Shown in pieces: positions 7,877 to 14,928 of a stretch of DNA of 18,099 bases. The stretch is from assembly GCA_021160245.1 (NCBI GenBank), contig JAGHCW010000158.1, forward strand, positions 1-18,099, read 5' to 3'. The translations under genes and the position numbers were made by a program. The notes under the pieces were generated by a model that worked only from the letters and a program-made list of their open reading frames with translations, was not told the origin of the DNA and did no database searches. Source of the stretch: a bacterium (GTDB taxonomy: Bacteria > B130-G9). The first letter of the stretch is position 1; every line of letters begins with the position of its first letter.

Positions 7877-8544
7877 ATTCGGTATATACCTCCCTTCATA
7901 ATGTATTCTCTTACCGGTTCGGGAACAAGGTATTGTATTGACCTCTTGGCCATAAGGTTCTTGCGTATTTGCGATCCTGAAATCTCTATTTGTGGCACAT
8001 AAACAACTGATATCCGGGGAAGCTCATTGGGCAAAGAAGACTCTCCTTCTGCGGCGGACGTCGCAAGATACGGCGCGCTTGTGAGCTCCTTGCGAAGAGC
8101 TTCTGGCAACATCGATGCCGCCTTCTCAATGCAAAATCCGGCTCGAGCCATCACGGCAAAGCTCACCTCGTCAAGCAGCGACTGGTAGTCCTTCCAAGTC
8201 GTTATCTCAGCAAATGCGTCGGAGCCAATAATAAGAACGAACTCCGTCGCCTTGTATCTGCCATTCAACTCCCTCACGGTGTCAATAGAGTAGGAAAACC
8301 CCTCACGCATGAGCTCTATGTCGGAAACGATGAATGCAGGGCTTGACGCGGTCGCGAGTTTCAGCATTTTGAGCCTATCATCAGCCGATGCGATGATGAT
8401 ACGTTTCGGTTTATGTGGAGGGCGGCAGCTGGGAATCAACAGCACACTCTCAAGCCCAAGGTAGTCCTTGACCCATTGCGCAGTAATCAGATGCCCATGA
8501 TGAACCGGGTCAAAGGTCCCGCCGAGTATCCCAACCCTCTTCAT
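7873..8544 (-). CDS. nadD: Nicotinate-nucleotide adenylyltransferase
   Basis: Transfers AMP from ATP to nicotinate mononucleotide to form deamido-NAD, a central step of NAD synthesis. The 223-residue protein has the nucleotidyltransferase signature GGTFDPVHHGHL (residues 8-19), PPHK (42-45), SYSIDTV (94-100), GSDAF (107-111), the ISGSQIR motif (188-194) and YLVPEPVREYI (205-215), all in NadD order. The open frame runs on to 8619, but ATG 8544 gives the family N-terminus MKRVGILGG. It sits 10 bases after the obgE stop, so the upstream extension would overlap obgE without reason. Its stop overlaps the TTG of rsfS. It belongs to the rplU-rpmA-obgE-nadD-rsfS block. Confidence 0.95.
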   Translation of the reverse strand: MKRVGILGGTFDPVHHGHLITAQWVKDYLGLESVLLIPSCRPPHKPKRIIIASADDRLKMLKLATASSPAFIVSDIELMREGFSYSIDTVRELNGRYKATEFVLIIGSDAFAEITTWKDYQSLLDEVSFAVMARAGFCIEKAASMLPEALRKELTSAPYLATSAAEGESSLPNELPRISVVYVPQIEISGSQIRKNLMAKRSIQYLVPEPVREYIMKGGIYRI

Positions 8545-8554
8545 CCTGCCAATC

Positions 8555-9571
8555 TCAGGAACCAATGGCGGGCTCCATACGAGACATCCTGGACGAGAGC
8601 GCGGCCACAAACTCCTCAAGGCCCTCTCCTGTCAAGGCGGACAGCTCAATAAGATGAATGTCACGTTCCCTGCAGAACTCCCGAACCCCCGCCATTGTGG
8701 ACGGTGAGCATTCAAGATCGGTCTTGTTGGCCGTCGCGAACGCCACACGGTCGGGAAGCGAGGCCTCAAACTGACTCATTTCGTTGAAGAGTATCCGGCA
8801 GGCATCCGCAGCCGGCGCCAGCGCCGCATCCGAGACATCCAACACAAGAACTAGAACTTCCGCCCGCTGAACATGCTGCAAAAACCTCGTGCCCAGCCCT
8901 TTGCCGGTGTGTGCTCCCTCGACCAACCCTGGTATGTCCGCTATCGTGTACGAAAAGACATTATCGGCGTTGATCGTGCCCAAGTTTGGCGCCCGCGTTG
9001 TAAAAGGATAATTGCCTATCTTGGGCTGCGCGGCTGAAATCGCAGAGATGAGTGTTGATTTCCCGGCATTCGGGAGACCGACGAGCGCGATATCCGCAAG
9101 AACCTTAAGCGTCAAAAGCAGAAACGCCGCCTCGCCCGGTCTGCCCCGCTCGAACCTACGAGGCGCTCTGTTTGTGGATGATTTGAAGGTGGCGTTTCCT
9201 CGTCCGCCCTTTCCGCCCTTTGCCACGGTGAGCGTATCCCCTGGACGAATGAGGTCCACTAGGACCTCGCCGGTAGATTGATCGGTTACAAGTGTGCCGG
9301 GAGGGACGGGCACAACGATTGTTGCGCCGTTCTTGCCGTGCTTGTTACTTCCGCTTCCGTGTGCGCCTTGTCCAGCCTTGTAATAGTGCTGCTGTTGACA
9401 GTCGAGAAGGGTCTTGTAGCCTTCCGTGGCGGCCAGGATTACGTCGCCCCCGTCACCGCCATCGCCGCCATCCGGGCCCCCCCGGGGAATAAACTTCTCA
9501 CGACGAAATGAGACGCAGCCATTGCCTCCGTCTCCGGCTCTGACCCTGATTCTGGCGGAGTCTACAAACAC
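8555..9571 (-). CDS. obgE: Obg/CgtA GTPase
   Basis: Essential GTPase that acts in late assembly of the large ribosomal subunit and in stress signalling. The glycine-rich Obg domain occupies about residues 1-158 (RAGDGGNGCVSFRREKFIPR, then GGPDGGDGGDGGDV). The GTPase domain has G1 GLPNAGKST (165-173), the switch region TTRAPNLG (191-198), G3 DIPG (212-215) followed by LVEGAHTGKGLGTRFLQH, G4 NKTD (282-285) and G5 SALTG (311-315). At 338 residues it ends soon after the G domain, so it lacks the C-terminal extension found in E. coli and Bacillus homologues; short forms are known. The start is GTG with AGGGA close upstream. It follows rpmA by 91 bases, the usual order. Confidence 0.96.
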   Translation of the reverse strand: MFVDSARIRVRAGDGGNGCVSFRREKFIPRGGPDGGDGGDGGDVILAATEGYKTLLDCQQQHYYKAGQGAHGSGSNKHGKNGATIVVPVPPGTLVTDQSTGEVLVDLIRPGDTLTVAKGGKGGRGNATFKSSTNRAPRRFERGRPGEAAFLLLTLKVLADIALVGLPNAGKSTLISAISAAQPKIGNYPFTTRAPNLGTINADNVFSYTIADIPGLVEGAHTGKGLGTRFLQHVQRAEVLVLVLDVSDAALAPAADACRILFNEMSQFEASLPDRVAFATANKTDLECSPSTMAGVREFCRERDIHLIELSALTGEGLEEFVAALSSRMSRMEPAIGS

Positions 9572-9662
9572 GATTCCCTGAAATAGCCCCCTTTCGCCTT
9601 ATGGGCTACGTCTCCGCAGAATCTGCAGAAAAGTGAAGCGAATAAATCTAGTCGATTAGTCC
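9572..9662 (-). other. rpmA-obgE spacer with a weak stem
   Basis: Ninety-one bases between rpmA and obgE. On the minus strand, TAGCCC (about 9601-9607) can pair with GGGCTA (about 9582-9588) across a purine-rich loop just upstream of the obgE ribosome-binding site. There is no T-run, so it is not a standard terminator. It could modulate obgE translation, but it may be chance. Confidence 0.2.
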
Positions 9663-9920
9663 TCAAGCCTCACTCACAACACTGACATGCTTGCGGTCAT
9701 TACGACGTGTCTCGAACTTGACAAGACCGTCAGCCACGGCAAATAACGTGTCGTCTTTGCCCCTCATAACATTCTTGCCGGGAATTATATGGGTGCCTCG
9801 CTGCCGCACAATAATGTTACCCGAGCGCACCCGCTCGCCGCCATATTTTTTCACGCCTAATCTCTGGCAGTTGCTGTCCCGGCCGTTTCGGGAACTGCCA
9901 ACACCTTTCTTATGTGCCAT
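9663..9920 (-). CDS. rpmA: 50S ribosomal protein L27
   Basis: Large-subunit protein whose N-terminal tail reaches the peptidyl-transferase centre. The 85-residue sequence has the standard [20 protein letters not shown] start, [20 protein letters not shown], then [20 protein letters not shown], with family length. The tail begins directly with AHKK, without the cleavable extension seen in Firmicutes. ATG 9920 has GGAG seven bases upstream. It follows rplU by 18 bases; the small ysxB/prp gene found between them in Firmicutes is absent, in keeping with the uncleaved N-terminus. Confidence 0.98.
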   Translation of the reverse strand: MAHKKGVGSSRNGRDSNCQRLGVKKYGGERVRSGNIIVRQRGTHIIPGKNVMRGKDDTLFAVADGLVKFETRRNDRKHVSVVSEA

Positions 9921-9938
9921 CTATGTTCTCCGTCGAAT

Positions 9939-10253
9939 CTAAATCTGGATCGATTTCACCCTGATATGCGTGTGAGTCTGACGATGCCCCATCTTCCGGC
10001 GATAGTCTTTGCGTCGCTTGAACTTGCCGATTATCACCTTCTTGCCTCGCACGTCGCCTATCGATTCGGCAACGACTTTCGCGCCCTCAATCGCTGGCGT
10101 TCCGATCTTCACATCGCCCTTCTCGTCGCTGACCAGAAGCACCGAGTCAAACTCAACCTCGCTCTCTGCCTCAGCATCGATCTTCTCGATCTCTATCTCA
10201 TCGTTCTCACGAACAATATACTGCTTGCCACCCGTTTCTATAACTGCATACAA
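9939..10253 (-). CDS. rplU: 50S ribosomal protein L21
   Basis: Large-subunit protein that binds 23S rRNA. It has the family opening YAVIETGGKQYIVRENDEIE and the C-terminal RRKDYRRKMGHRQTHTHIRV, total 104 residues. I place the start at TTG 10253: the resulting protein begins at the canonical MYAVIETGGKQY, and GGAG lies eight bases upstream. The open frame also allows GTG 10262 (107 residues), but that codon overlaps the GGAG itself. It is the first gene of the rplU-rpmA-obgE-nadD-rsfS block and is served by the promoter at 10297-10325, giving a short leader of about 37 bases, too short to hold a large ribosomal-protein autoregulatory RNA. Confidence 0.97.
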   Translation of the reverse strand: MYAVIETGGKQYIVRENDEIEIEKIDAEAESEVEFDSVLLVSDEKGDVKIGTPAIEGAKVVAESIGDVRGKKVIIGKFKRRKDYRRKMGHRQTHTHIRVKSIQI

Positions 10254-10261
10254 AAGAGACA

Positions 10262-10268
10262 CTCCTTC
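10262..10268 (-). promoter_or_regulatory. Ribosome-binding site deciding the rplU start
   Basis: GAAGGAG on the minus strand. It overlaps the possible GTG start at 10262 but is well spaced (eight bases) for TTG 10253, so it supports the shorter L21. Confidence 0.7.
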
Positions 10269-10296
10269 AAATTACCAGAACTAAATCACTCTTAAG

Positions 10297-10325
10297 AATA
10301 TAGGGCAGCATCCGAAGACTGTCAA
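10297..10325 (-). promoter_or_regulatory. Sigma-70-type promoter of rplU operon
   Basis: Minus-strand -35 TTGACA (10320-10325, perfect) and -10 TATATT (10297-10302, five of six) with an ideal 17-base spacer. The start of transcription should fall near 10290. It lies in the intergenic gap after the M20 gene, so the ribosomal block and the downstream efflux genes can be transcribed from here. Confidence 0.85.
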
Positions 10326-10396
10326 TTGCTTCACACATATATATAAGGATGAAGTGAGAATATCCGGGTGAATGCTCCGAGTCTATAGCGACTTAA

Positions 10397-11608
10397 CTAA
10401 AACTCCGCCAGTATCCTCGCTGCCGCATACGCCATGGTTGAGGCGCCGATTGCCAGAACTCGCTCATCTATGTTGTACTTGGGATGATGCATCGGATATT
10501 TCGGGTTCTTGTCCGAGACGACGCCTAAGAACATAAAGACGCCCGGTATCTTATGTGTATAGTAGGCAAAGTCCTCACCGCCCATCATCGGGACAGGCAT
10601 CTCCACAAAGCGGCAATCGCCATCGAACTCGGCTATGGCCTTCTGCACAAGTTTCTTCAGCCCGGGATCGATCATGAGCGTCGGATAGCCCTTCTGATAA
10701 TCAAGCTCGTATGAGAGGCCGGCCGACTTCGTTATGCCGTCCGCTGTCTCGTGCATGGCCTTCTCAATAGTCTGCTGAACATTCATATCGAGCGTTCTGA
10801 CGGTGCCTGCCATCTTCACATTGCTCGCGATAACGTTCGTACGGTCGCCACCACTTATCGTTCCAATCGTGATAACGGCAGGTTCGGTCGGAGCCACCTG
10901 TCTGCTGACGATTCGCTGGTAGCCAAGAATCACCTCGGCCGAGGCAACAATCGCGTCTCGCCCCTGATGGGGCATTGCGCCGTGAGCGGCCCGGCCCAAA
11001 ATAGTCAGCTCAAAATTGTCGGCGCTTGCGAGCATAGCTCCCTCTCGGAAGACAATTTCGCCGAGATTCGCCTCGCTGTACGTATGTGAACCGATGATCG
11101 CGCCCACTTCCGGATTTGAGAGAGCGCCATCCTCTATCATGCCGAGGGCCCCTCCGGGAGGCGCCTCCTCGGCCGGCTGAAAGAGAAGCCGAACATTGCC
11201 ATTCAGCGCCTCTCGTACCTCTTTTGAGTTCAGTATCAGTCCGGCGCCAAATGCCATCGCAGAGTTAGCATCGTGGCCGCAAGCGTGCATTTTCCCGGGG
11301 TTCTTGGATGCGAACTTCAGGCCGGTCTCCTCCTGTATCGACAGAGCATCCATGTCGCCGCGAATTGCCACGGTCTTCTTGCCCTGAAGCTCAGGTTGGA
11401 TTCGGCCGACGACTCCTGTTCCACCGACGCCTCGCGCAACCTCAATACCGTGCTTCTCAAGACTCTCCGCAATCAGCGCCGCTGTTTCGTACTCCTCATG
11501 CGCGAGCTCGGGATTCTCGTGAATTGCACGTCTGACAGATATTATCTCGCTTTCGAATTCCCTTGCCTTTTCCCTTATGAGTCCAGCCAGAAAATCATTA
11601 CCACTCAT
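10397..11608 (-). CDS. M20D-family metallo-amidohydrolase (IAA-amino acid hydrolase/HipO/YxeP-like)
   Basis: Predicted cytosolic dinuclear metal hydrolase that cleaves N-acyl amino acids or similar amides. Of the M20D metal ligands described for plant ILL2, I see C110 and H112 in MHACGHD (107-113), the glutamate pair E147/E148 in QPAEE, H175 in IIGSHT and H374 in MHHPKYNIDE. The dimerisation domain lies at about 190-300 (LTILGRAAHGAMPHQGRDAI). The residue usually histidine in CGHDxH is asparagine (CGHDAN), at a non-ligand position. At 403 residues the length is normal. ATG 11608 has GGAGG five bases upstream. The substrate cannot be told; similar proteins are annotated as hippurate, acetyl-diaminopimelate or auxin-conjugate hydrolases. 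It lies 77 bases after nrdR with no clear tie to it. Confidence 0.93.
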   Translation of the reverse strand: MSGNDFLAGLIREKAREFESEIISVRRAIHENPELAHEEYETAALIAESLEKHGIEVARGVGGTGVVGRIQPELQGKKTVAIRGDMDALSIQEETGLKFASKNPGKMHACGHDANSAMAFGAGLILNSKEVREALNGNVRLLFQPAEEAPPGGALGMIEDGALSNPEVGAIIGSHTYSEANLGEIVFREGAMLASADNFELTILGRAAHGAMPHQGRDAIVASAEVILGYQRIVSRQVAPTEPAVITIGTISGGDRTNVIASNVKMAGTVRTLDMNVQQTIEKAMHETADGITKSAGLSYELDYQKGYPTLMIDPGLKKLVQKAIAEFDGDCRFVEMPVPMMGGEDFAYYTHKIPGVFMFLGVVSDKNPKYPMHHPKYNIDERVLAIGASTMAYAAARILAEF

Positions 11609-11685
11609 CTTGGCCTCCGGTGCAAATATGTCGCTGGAGTCTATCCAGCTCTTTTGTTCAAGTAGAATATTCTAGAGGTTGCGGG
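11609..11685 (-). other. nrdR-M20 spacer with hairpin and palindrome
   Basis: This 77-base gap holds a six-pair hairpin, GCTGGA/TCCAGC with a five-base loop (11633-11649), and a perfect 12-base palindrome TAGAATATTCTA (11663-11674). Neither is followed by a T-run on the minus strand, so I do not call a terminator. The palindrome could be a regulator site, but I recognise no family. Confidence 0.3.
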
Positions 11686-12147
11686 CTATTGCCGCTCAAT
11701 CTGAAGGAGGTTAGTCAGTTCAGCGAGGAACTGGTCGAGGCTCTTGAAATCTCTGTAAACAGACGCGAATCGTACGTATGCCACTTGGTCCAGCGCCCGC
11801 AGCTCGTCGATGACAAACTCTCCTATTTCGCTGGTTGTAATCTCCTTATCGGGCTTGCTGTGAAGAAGATGCTCAACATCGTTGACGATCTCTTGCAGCT
11901 GGACTATTCCCACAGGGCGCTTTTCACACGCTCTTTTGAGCCCAGCGAAGAGTTTGTGCCTGTCAAATGGCTCACGACGCTTGTCCTTCTTCACCACAAC
12001 ATAAGTAACGTCCTCGATCTCCTCGTATGTCGTAAAACGCTTCTTGCAGTTGACGCACTCGCGCCGCCTGCGAATCGTTACGGCTTCTTTGCTCATGCGA
12101 GAATCAACAACACGGTCTTTAGTCGTTCCACAAAACGGGCATCTCAT
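11686..12147 (-). CDS. nrdR: Transcriptional repressor NrdR
   Basis: Zinc- and nucleotide-sensing repressor of ribonucleotide reductase operons. The 153-residue protein has an N-terminal zinc ribbon with C3, C6, C31 and C34 (MRCPFCG, then ECVNCKKRF), the conserved VVDSR (13-17) and an arginine-rich RRRRE (26-30). An ATP-cone domain occupies about 49-139 (VVKKDKRREPFDRHKLFAGL). ATG 12147 gives the invariant MRCPFCG start with GGAG ten bases upstream. The open frame reaches 12243, but that extension has no family counterpart. No ribonucleotide reductase gene is in the window. A promoter with an embedded NrdR-box-like palindrome lies about 135 bases upstream, suggesting that nrdR controls itself. 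Confidence 0.95.
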   Translation of the reverse strand: MRCPFCGTTKDRVVDSRMSKEAVTIRRRRECVNCKKRFTTYEEIEDVTYVVVKKDKRREPFDRHKLFAGLKRACEKRPVGIVQLQEIVNDVEHLLHSKPDKEITTSEIGEFVIDELRALDQVAYVRFASVYRDFKSLDQFLAELTNLLQIERQ

Positions 12148-12255
12148 GAGGCGTCTTCTCCAAATATATTGCGTAATAGCCTCAGTGTATCGCAAGAGCC
12201 CTGATATAGCCCCATATAAAACCAGCGATCTGCTCGCAACCACACTAAAAGACTG

Positions 12256-12393
12256 TTAATTATCTACACGCCAATCCAACCAATACAACATATTGTATGT
12301 ATCCGGCGCTGTCAACCATAAATGGCTGTGTCTTTTAACAAAGCGCCGCCTTCTCAATTCCAGTAATCCCTGGGCTTTCCTATTCCACGACAT
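12256..12393 (-). CDS. Possible 45-residue small protein after the GT39 gene
   Basis: An ATG at 12393 preceded by AGGAG at four bases opens a 45-codon frame ending in TAA at 12256. The ribosome-binding site overlaps the TAG stop of the glycosyltransferase gene, as in translational coupling. The predicted peptide is basic in its first half (ELRRRRFVKRHSH) and tryptophan- and tyrosine-rich in its second. Against it: its codons (TTA, TTG, AGA, GTA) are more AT-rich than those of its neighbours, I recognise no family, and the frame runs through the promoter and NrdR-box-like site of nrdR, which explain the same DNA better. Confidence 0.2.
   Translation of the reverse strand: MSWNRKAQGLLELRRRRFVKRHSHLWLTAPDTYNMLYWLDWRVDN
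12283..12298. promoter_or_regulatory. NrdR-box-like palindrome
   Basis: On the minus strand ATACAATATGTTGTAT has perfect ATACAA/TTGTAT arms. It matches 13 of 16 positions of the known NrdR box pattern acaCwAtATaTwGtgt. It covers the -10 element of the promoter at 12287-12315, the place expected for a repressor site. I found no second box at the usual spacing of about 31 bases between centres, and NrdR sites normally come in pairs. Confidence 0.5.
12287..12315 (-). promoter_or_regulatory. Probable nrdR promoter
   Basis: Minus-strand -35 TTGACA (12310-12315, perfect) with a 17-base spacer and -10 TATGTT (12287-12292, four of six). It has the same -35 and spacer as the rplU promoter in this window. 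The start should be near 12280, giving nrdR a leader of about 130 bases. Confidence 0.6.
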
Positions 12394-12400
12394 GATGCTC

Positions 12401-13891
12401 CTAATCGACTAAACTGGGAGCCTGGGCGAAACGCTTGTGAATGGTCGAGGGAATATCCGGGGCAAGAGGCAGAAATGGAATGCAGGCGAGTGCGGCAAGG
12501 ACTGCGACCGCCACGGCAAATCGACGCCATTCCCGTGTCCTCAATAGCCCCAGTAACCAGTCAATCGCCGCTGCAGAAAAGATGATGAAGAGCGGAAGAA
12601 TGCATATCCTATATCGCCCGACAATGAAAAAGAGTGCGATGGAGATTATGTATGAGGCGCCAAGCAGAGCTAGCAGTCTGTGGACGCTGCCCATTCGGAA
12701 TAGAAGGCCGAGGCCTAGGAGGCCCAGCGGCGTCAGCATCGCCAATGTAATCGGCAACAGTTTTAGAATGGGCGCCTCGTCTCTCGCCGCGCTGAAGGAG
12801 TAAATCTGAGGCATCTCGCTGGACGAGAAGAAGAGCAGTACCTTCTTCAACATCTTCAGCGTAAATTGCCCCCACCGCTCCCTTGCGTTTGCGATTGTCG
12901 CCTTGAACCAGAACATAGACGCCTCCGACGGTGATAGGCTTTTGCCCGTGATCCGCCGCGCGAAATCTCGTCCATCGAGGTCCCTTATAGTGTCATAACC
13001 GCGCGATTCGTCATGTCCAGCGATCTTGTCAAACGTCCCGCTGGCCTTGTCGTGGTTGCCGATATAAAAGTTGAAGCCGGCGTTTGAGCTCAAGAGGACG
13101 ATGTCGCCTTCCGCGTGGTAGTTGAGTGCTGTGGTCACAAGGACAGGAAGCACGGCGCCGAGCAGGACTGACAGACCCACCCGGGCGGGGATACCTGCAG
13201 GACAATGACGACCCGTGTGGGGCGCACCACCCGGTGTATTCGAGGTCGCACCGCCGGTATAGCTAGCCTTGCTACCTTTCCTTTGCAGCTTGCTGTGGAC
13301 AATGTGAATTACCGATAGAAGGACGATTGGCACAAGATAGAGCAGAACATTGCCGCGCAGCAGGGCCGCCAGACCCAACAGCAGACCCGCCCAAAGGGCG
13401 AGGCCAATCGAGCGCTTTCGCATGGCCGATACGACCGCGATCAAAAACAGCAGATGCACAAAGGCAAGCGAACTCTCCGCCAGCAACAATCCCTCCGTGA
13501 AAACTAGAGGGCCGCAAAAAAGGAACAGCACGCCCGCGATGATACCGGCCCGTTCACCAAGTAATCGGGCCCCAAGCAGAAACGTCAGCCCACAACCAAT
13601 GGCCCCGAGCAGCGCTTGAAACGCCCTGGCCGCATTCGTGTTAACCCCGTCCGAAACCCAATAGACAAGGGCTAGAAGATAGGGATAGGCAGGGCTCATT
13701 CTAAAGACCTCGGTCGGCAGAAGCCCACCCCGCACTATCTCCTCCGCCCGGTCTTGATAGGCCGCGCTATCGAGTATCACAAGGGTCGTAACGGGCGATT
13801 CAGCCGCCTGAAAGAGATAGACCAGCCGGACCCCGAGCGCAACTACTATAAACAAGGAGAACAGAGCTGCCCGCCTGGGGTTAATCCTCAT
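12401..13891 (-). CDS. GT39-like (ArnT/PMT_2-type) polytopic membrane glycosyltransferase
   Basis: Predicted inner-membrane GT-C enzyme that transfers a sugar from a polyprenyl-phosphate donor on the periplasmic side. The 496 residues show TM1 at about 8-28, a first loop with an acidic motif LDSAAYQDRAEEI (D41, Y45) where GT-C enzymes keep their catalytic aspartate, TM segments at about 92-108, 114-130, 140-158, 163-178 and 182-198, then others at 237-255, 371-396, 402-424, 428-447 and 456-475. Acceptor and sugar are unknown. Residues 203-238, between two TM segments, form a glycine/proline/threonine-rich insert with an internal repeat (see 13223-13261). ATG 13891 has AAGGA six bases upstream. 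It follows the dehydrogenase gene by 59 bases and probably belongs to the same transcript. Confidence 0.75.
   Translation of the reverse strand: MRINPRRAALFSLFIVVALGVRLVYLFQAAESPVTTLVILDSAAYQDRAEEIVRGGLLPTEVFRMSPAYPYLLALVYWVSDGVNTNAARAFQALLGAIGCGLTFLLGARLLGERAGIIAGVLFLFCGPLVFTEGLLLAESSLAFVHLLFLIAVVSAMRKRSIGLALWAGLLLGLAALLRGNVLLYLVPIVLLSVIHIVHSKLQRKGSKASYTGGATSNTPGGAPHTGRHCPAGIPARVGLSVLLGAVLPVLVTTALNYHAEGDIVLLSSNAGFNFYIGNHDKASGTFDKIAGHDESRGYDTIRDLDGRDFARRITGKSLSPSEASMFWFKATIANARERWGQFTLKMLKKVLLFFSSSEMPQIYSFSAARDEAPILKLLPITLAMLTPLGLLGLGLLFRMGSVHRLLALLGASYIISIALFFIVGRYRICILPLFIIFSAAAIDWLLGLLRTREWRRFAVAVAVLAALACIPFLPLAPDIPSTIHKRFAQAPSLVD
13223..13261. repeat. Imperfect direct repeat inside the GT39-like gene
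   Basis: Two near-copies, CGCACCACCCGGTGTA (13223-13238) and CGCACCGCCGGTATA (13247-13261), with a 24-base period. They lie in the segment encoding the low-complexity linker at residues 203-238, and give the TGGAT / TPGGAP pattern in the protein. The surrounding stretch (about 13178-13276) looks unlike the rest of the gene and may be an inserted dispersed repeat that stayed in frame. Confidence 0.45.
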
Positions 13892-13950
13892 GGAGCATCC
13901 TTGGCCCCCGAGGGTCCATACCGGTCGTGTTGCGGTCTGGGCTCATGCGC

Positions 13951-14922
13951 CTATTTCAGAACCTCGGGATTCACTATATATTGTGGCCGCTTGCCAGAGA
14001 GAGCGGCAATCAGATTCTCGGCCGCAAGCTTTGCCATCAACGATCTAGTATGACGCGAGGCGCTGCCTATGTGGGCTGCCAGGACGACGTTGTCAAGCTC
14101 AGCAAGCAACGGATTAACAGCGGGTTCATCCTCATAGACGTCCAAGCCGGCTGCGGCGATAACACCATCGCGAAGCGACGCGGCAAGCGCCCGCTCATCA
14201 ACGACCGGCCCGCGTGATGTGTTGACCAGCACTGCCGTTTCCTTCATCATCCGCAGCTCGTCCCTGCCCACCAAATGGCGTGTCTCCTCCATAAGAGGAA
14301 CGTGCAGAGTGATGAAATCCGCCTGCTTGAAAATGCTCTCAATCGGCGCAAACGAGGCGCCGAGCGCGGCTTCGTCCTGGGTTGAGTCGCGAAATGCGTC
14401 GAAATAAAGAACGTTCATGTCAAATCCGCTCGCCCGTTTTGCGATGGCTCGGCCTATCTTACCAAATCCAATGATTCCGAGCGTCTTGCCGTGAATATCA
14501 TAGCCAAGATGCAGCATTGGGTCCCAGCCGATGAACTTCCCCGCTCTGGTGAATCTATCGCTTTCCGCAACGCGCCTCGCAGCACACATCAAAAGCGCAA
14601 ATGCAAGGTCTGCTGTCGTGTCGGTCAGAACGCCGGGCGTATTCGTAACCGGAATGCCGCGCTTTGTGGCGGCCGCAACGTCGATATTGTTGAACCCGAC
14701 CGCGTAGTTTGAGATGCAGGCCAATTTCTTGCCCGCGGCGATGACCTCCGCGTCCACGGTGTCAGTCAAAAGGCATAGCAGGCCATCGACCTCACCGACA
14801 TTCTCCAAGAGCTCCTCTTTGCCAATCGGGCCATCGGCAGTCCGAACAACGACATTGTATTTTTCGATCAAGAGCGGCAAGCCCGGGTCAGGCAATCTCC
14901 TCGTAACGTAAACTCGCTTCAT
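13951..14922 (-). CDS. D-isomer-specific 2-hydroxyacid dehydrogenase (glyoxylate/hydroxypyruvate reductase-like)
   Basis: Cytosolic NAD(P)-dependent oxidoreductase that interconverts 2-oxoacids and D-2-hydroxyacids, closest in appearance to glyoxylate/hydroxypyruvate reductases (D-glycerate dehydrogenases). The nucleotide-binding motif GIIGFGKIG ends at residue 157. The catalytic triad is visible: R237 in NTSRGPVVDE, E266 in DVYEDEP and H284 in AAHIGSAS, with the same spacing as the Pyrococcus enzyme. SNYAVGFNNIDV (71-82) is the usual substrate-loop motif. Length 323 is normal. ATG 14922 lies six bases after the radical SAM stop, with GGGG about ten bases upstream. Its place between a radical SAM gene and a membrane glycosyltransferase may mean it works on a 2-oxoacid in that pathway, but a general metabolic role is equally possible. 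Related alternatives are phosphoglycerate or formate dehydrogenases. Confidence 0.92.
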   Translation of the reverse strand: MKRVYVTRRLPDPGLPLLIEKYNVVVRTADGPIGKEELLENVGEVDGLLCLLTDTVDAEVIAAGKKLACISNYAVGFNNIDVAAATKRGIPVTNTPGVLTDTTADLAFALLMCAARRVAESDRFTRAGKFIGWDPMLHLGYDIHGKTLGIIGFGKIGRAIAKRASGFDMNVLYFDAFRDSTQDEAALGASFAPIESIFKQADFITLHVPLMEETRHLVGRDELRMMKETAVLVNTSRGPVVDERALAASLRDGVIAAAGLDVYEDEPAVNPLLAELDNVVLAAHIGSASRHTRSLMAKLAAENLIAALSGKRPQYIVNPEVLK

Positions 14923-14928
14923 ATTCTG

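Noticed and set aside
8545-8619. Upstream extension of the nadD frame
   Set aside because: It overlaps the end of obgE, and the family N-terminus begins at ATG 8544.
10326-10396. AT-rich CACATATATATAAGG stretch after the M20D gene, considered as a terminator or second promoter
   Set aside because: No stable hairpin and no correctly spaced -35 element could be found.
12148-12243. Upstream extension of the nrdR frame
   Set aside because: NrdR proteins begin with MRCPFC, which is exactly what ATG 12147 gives.
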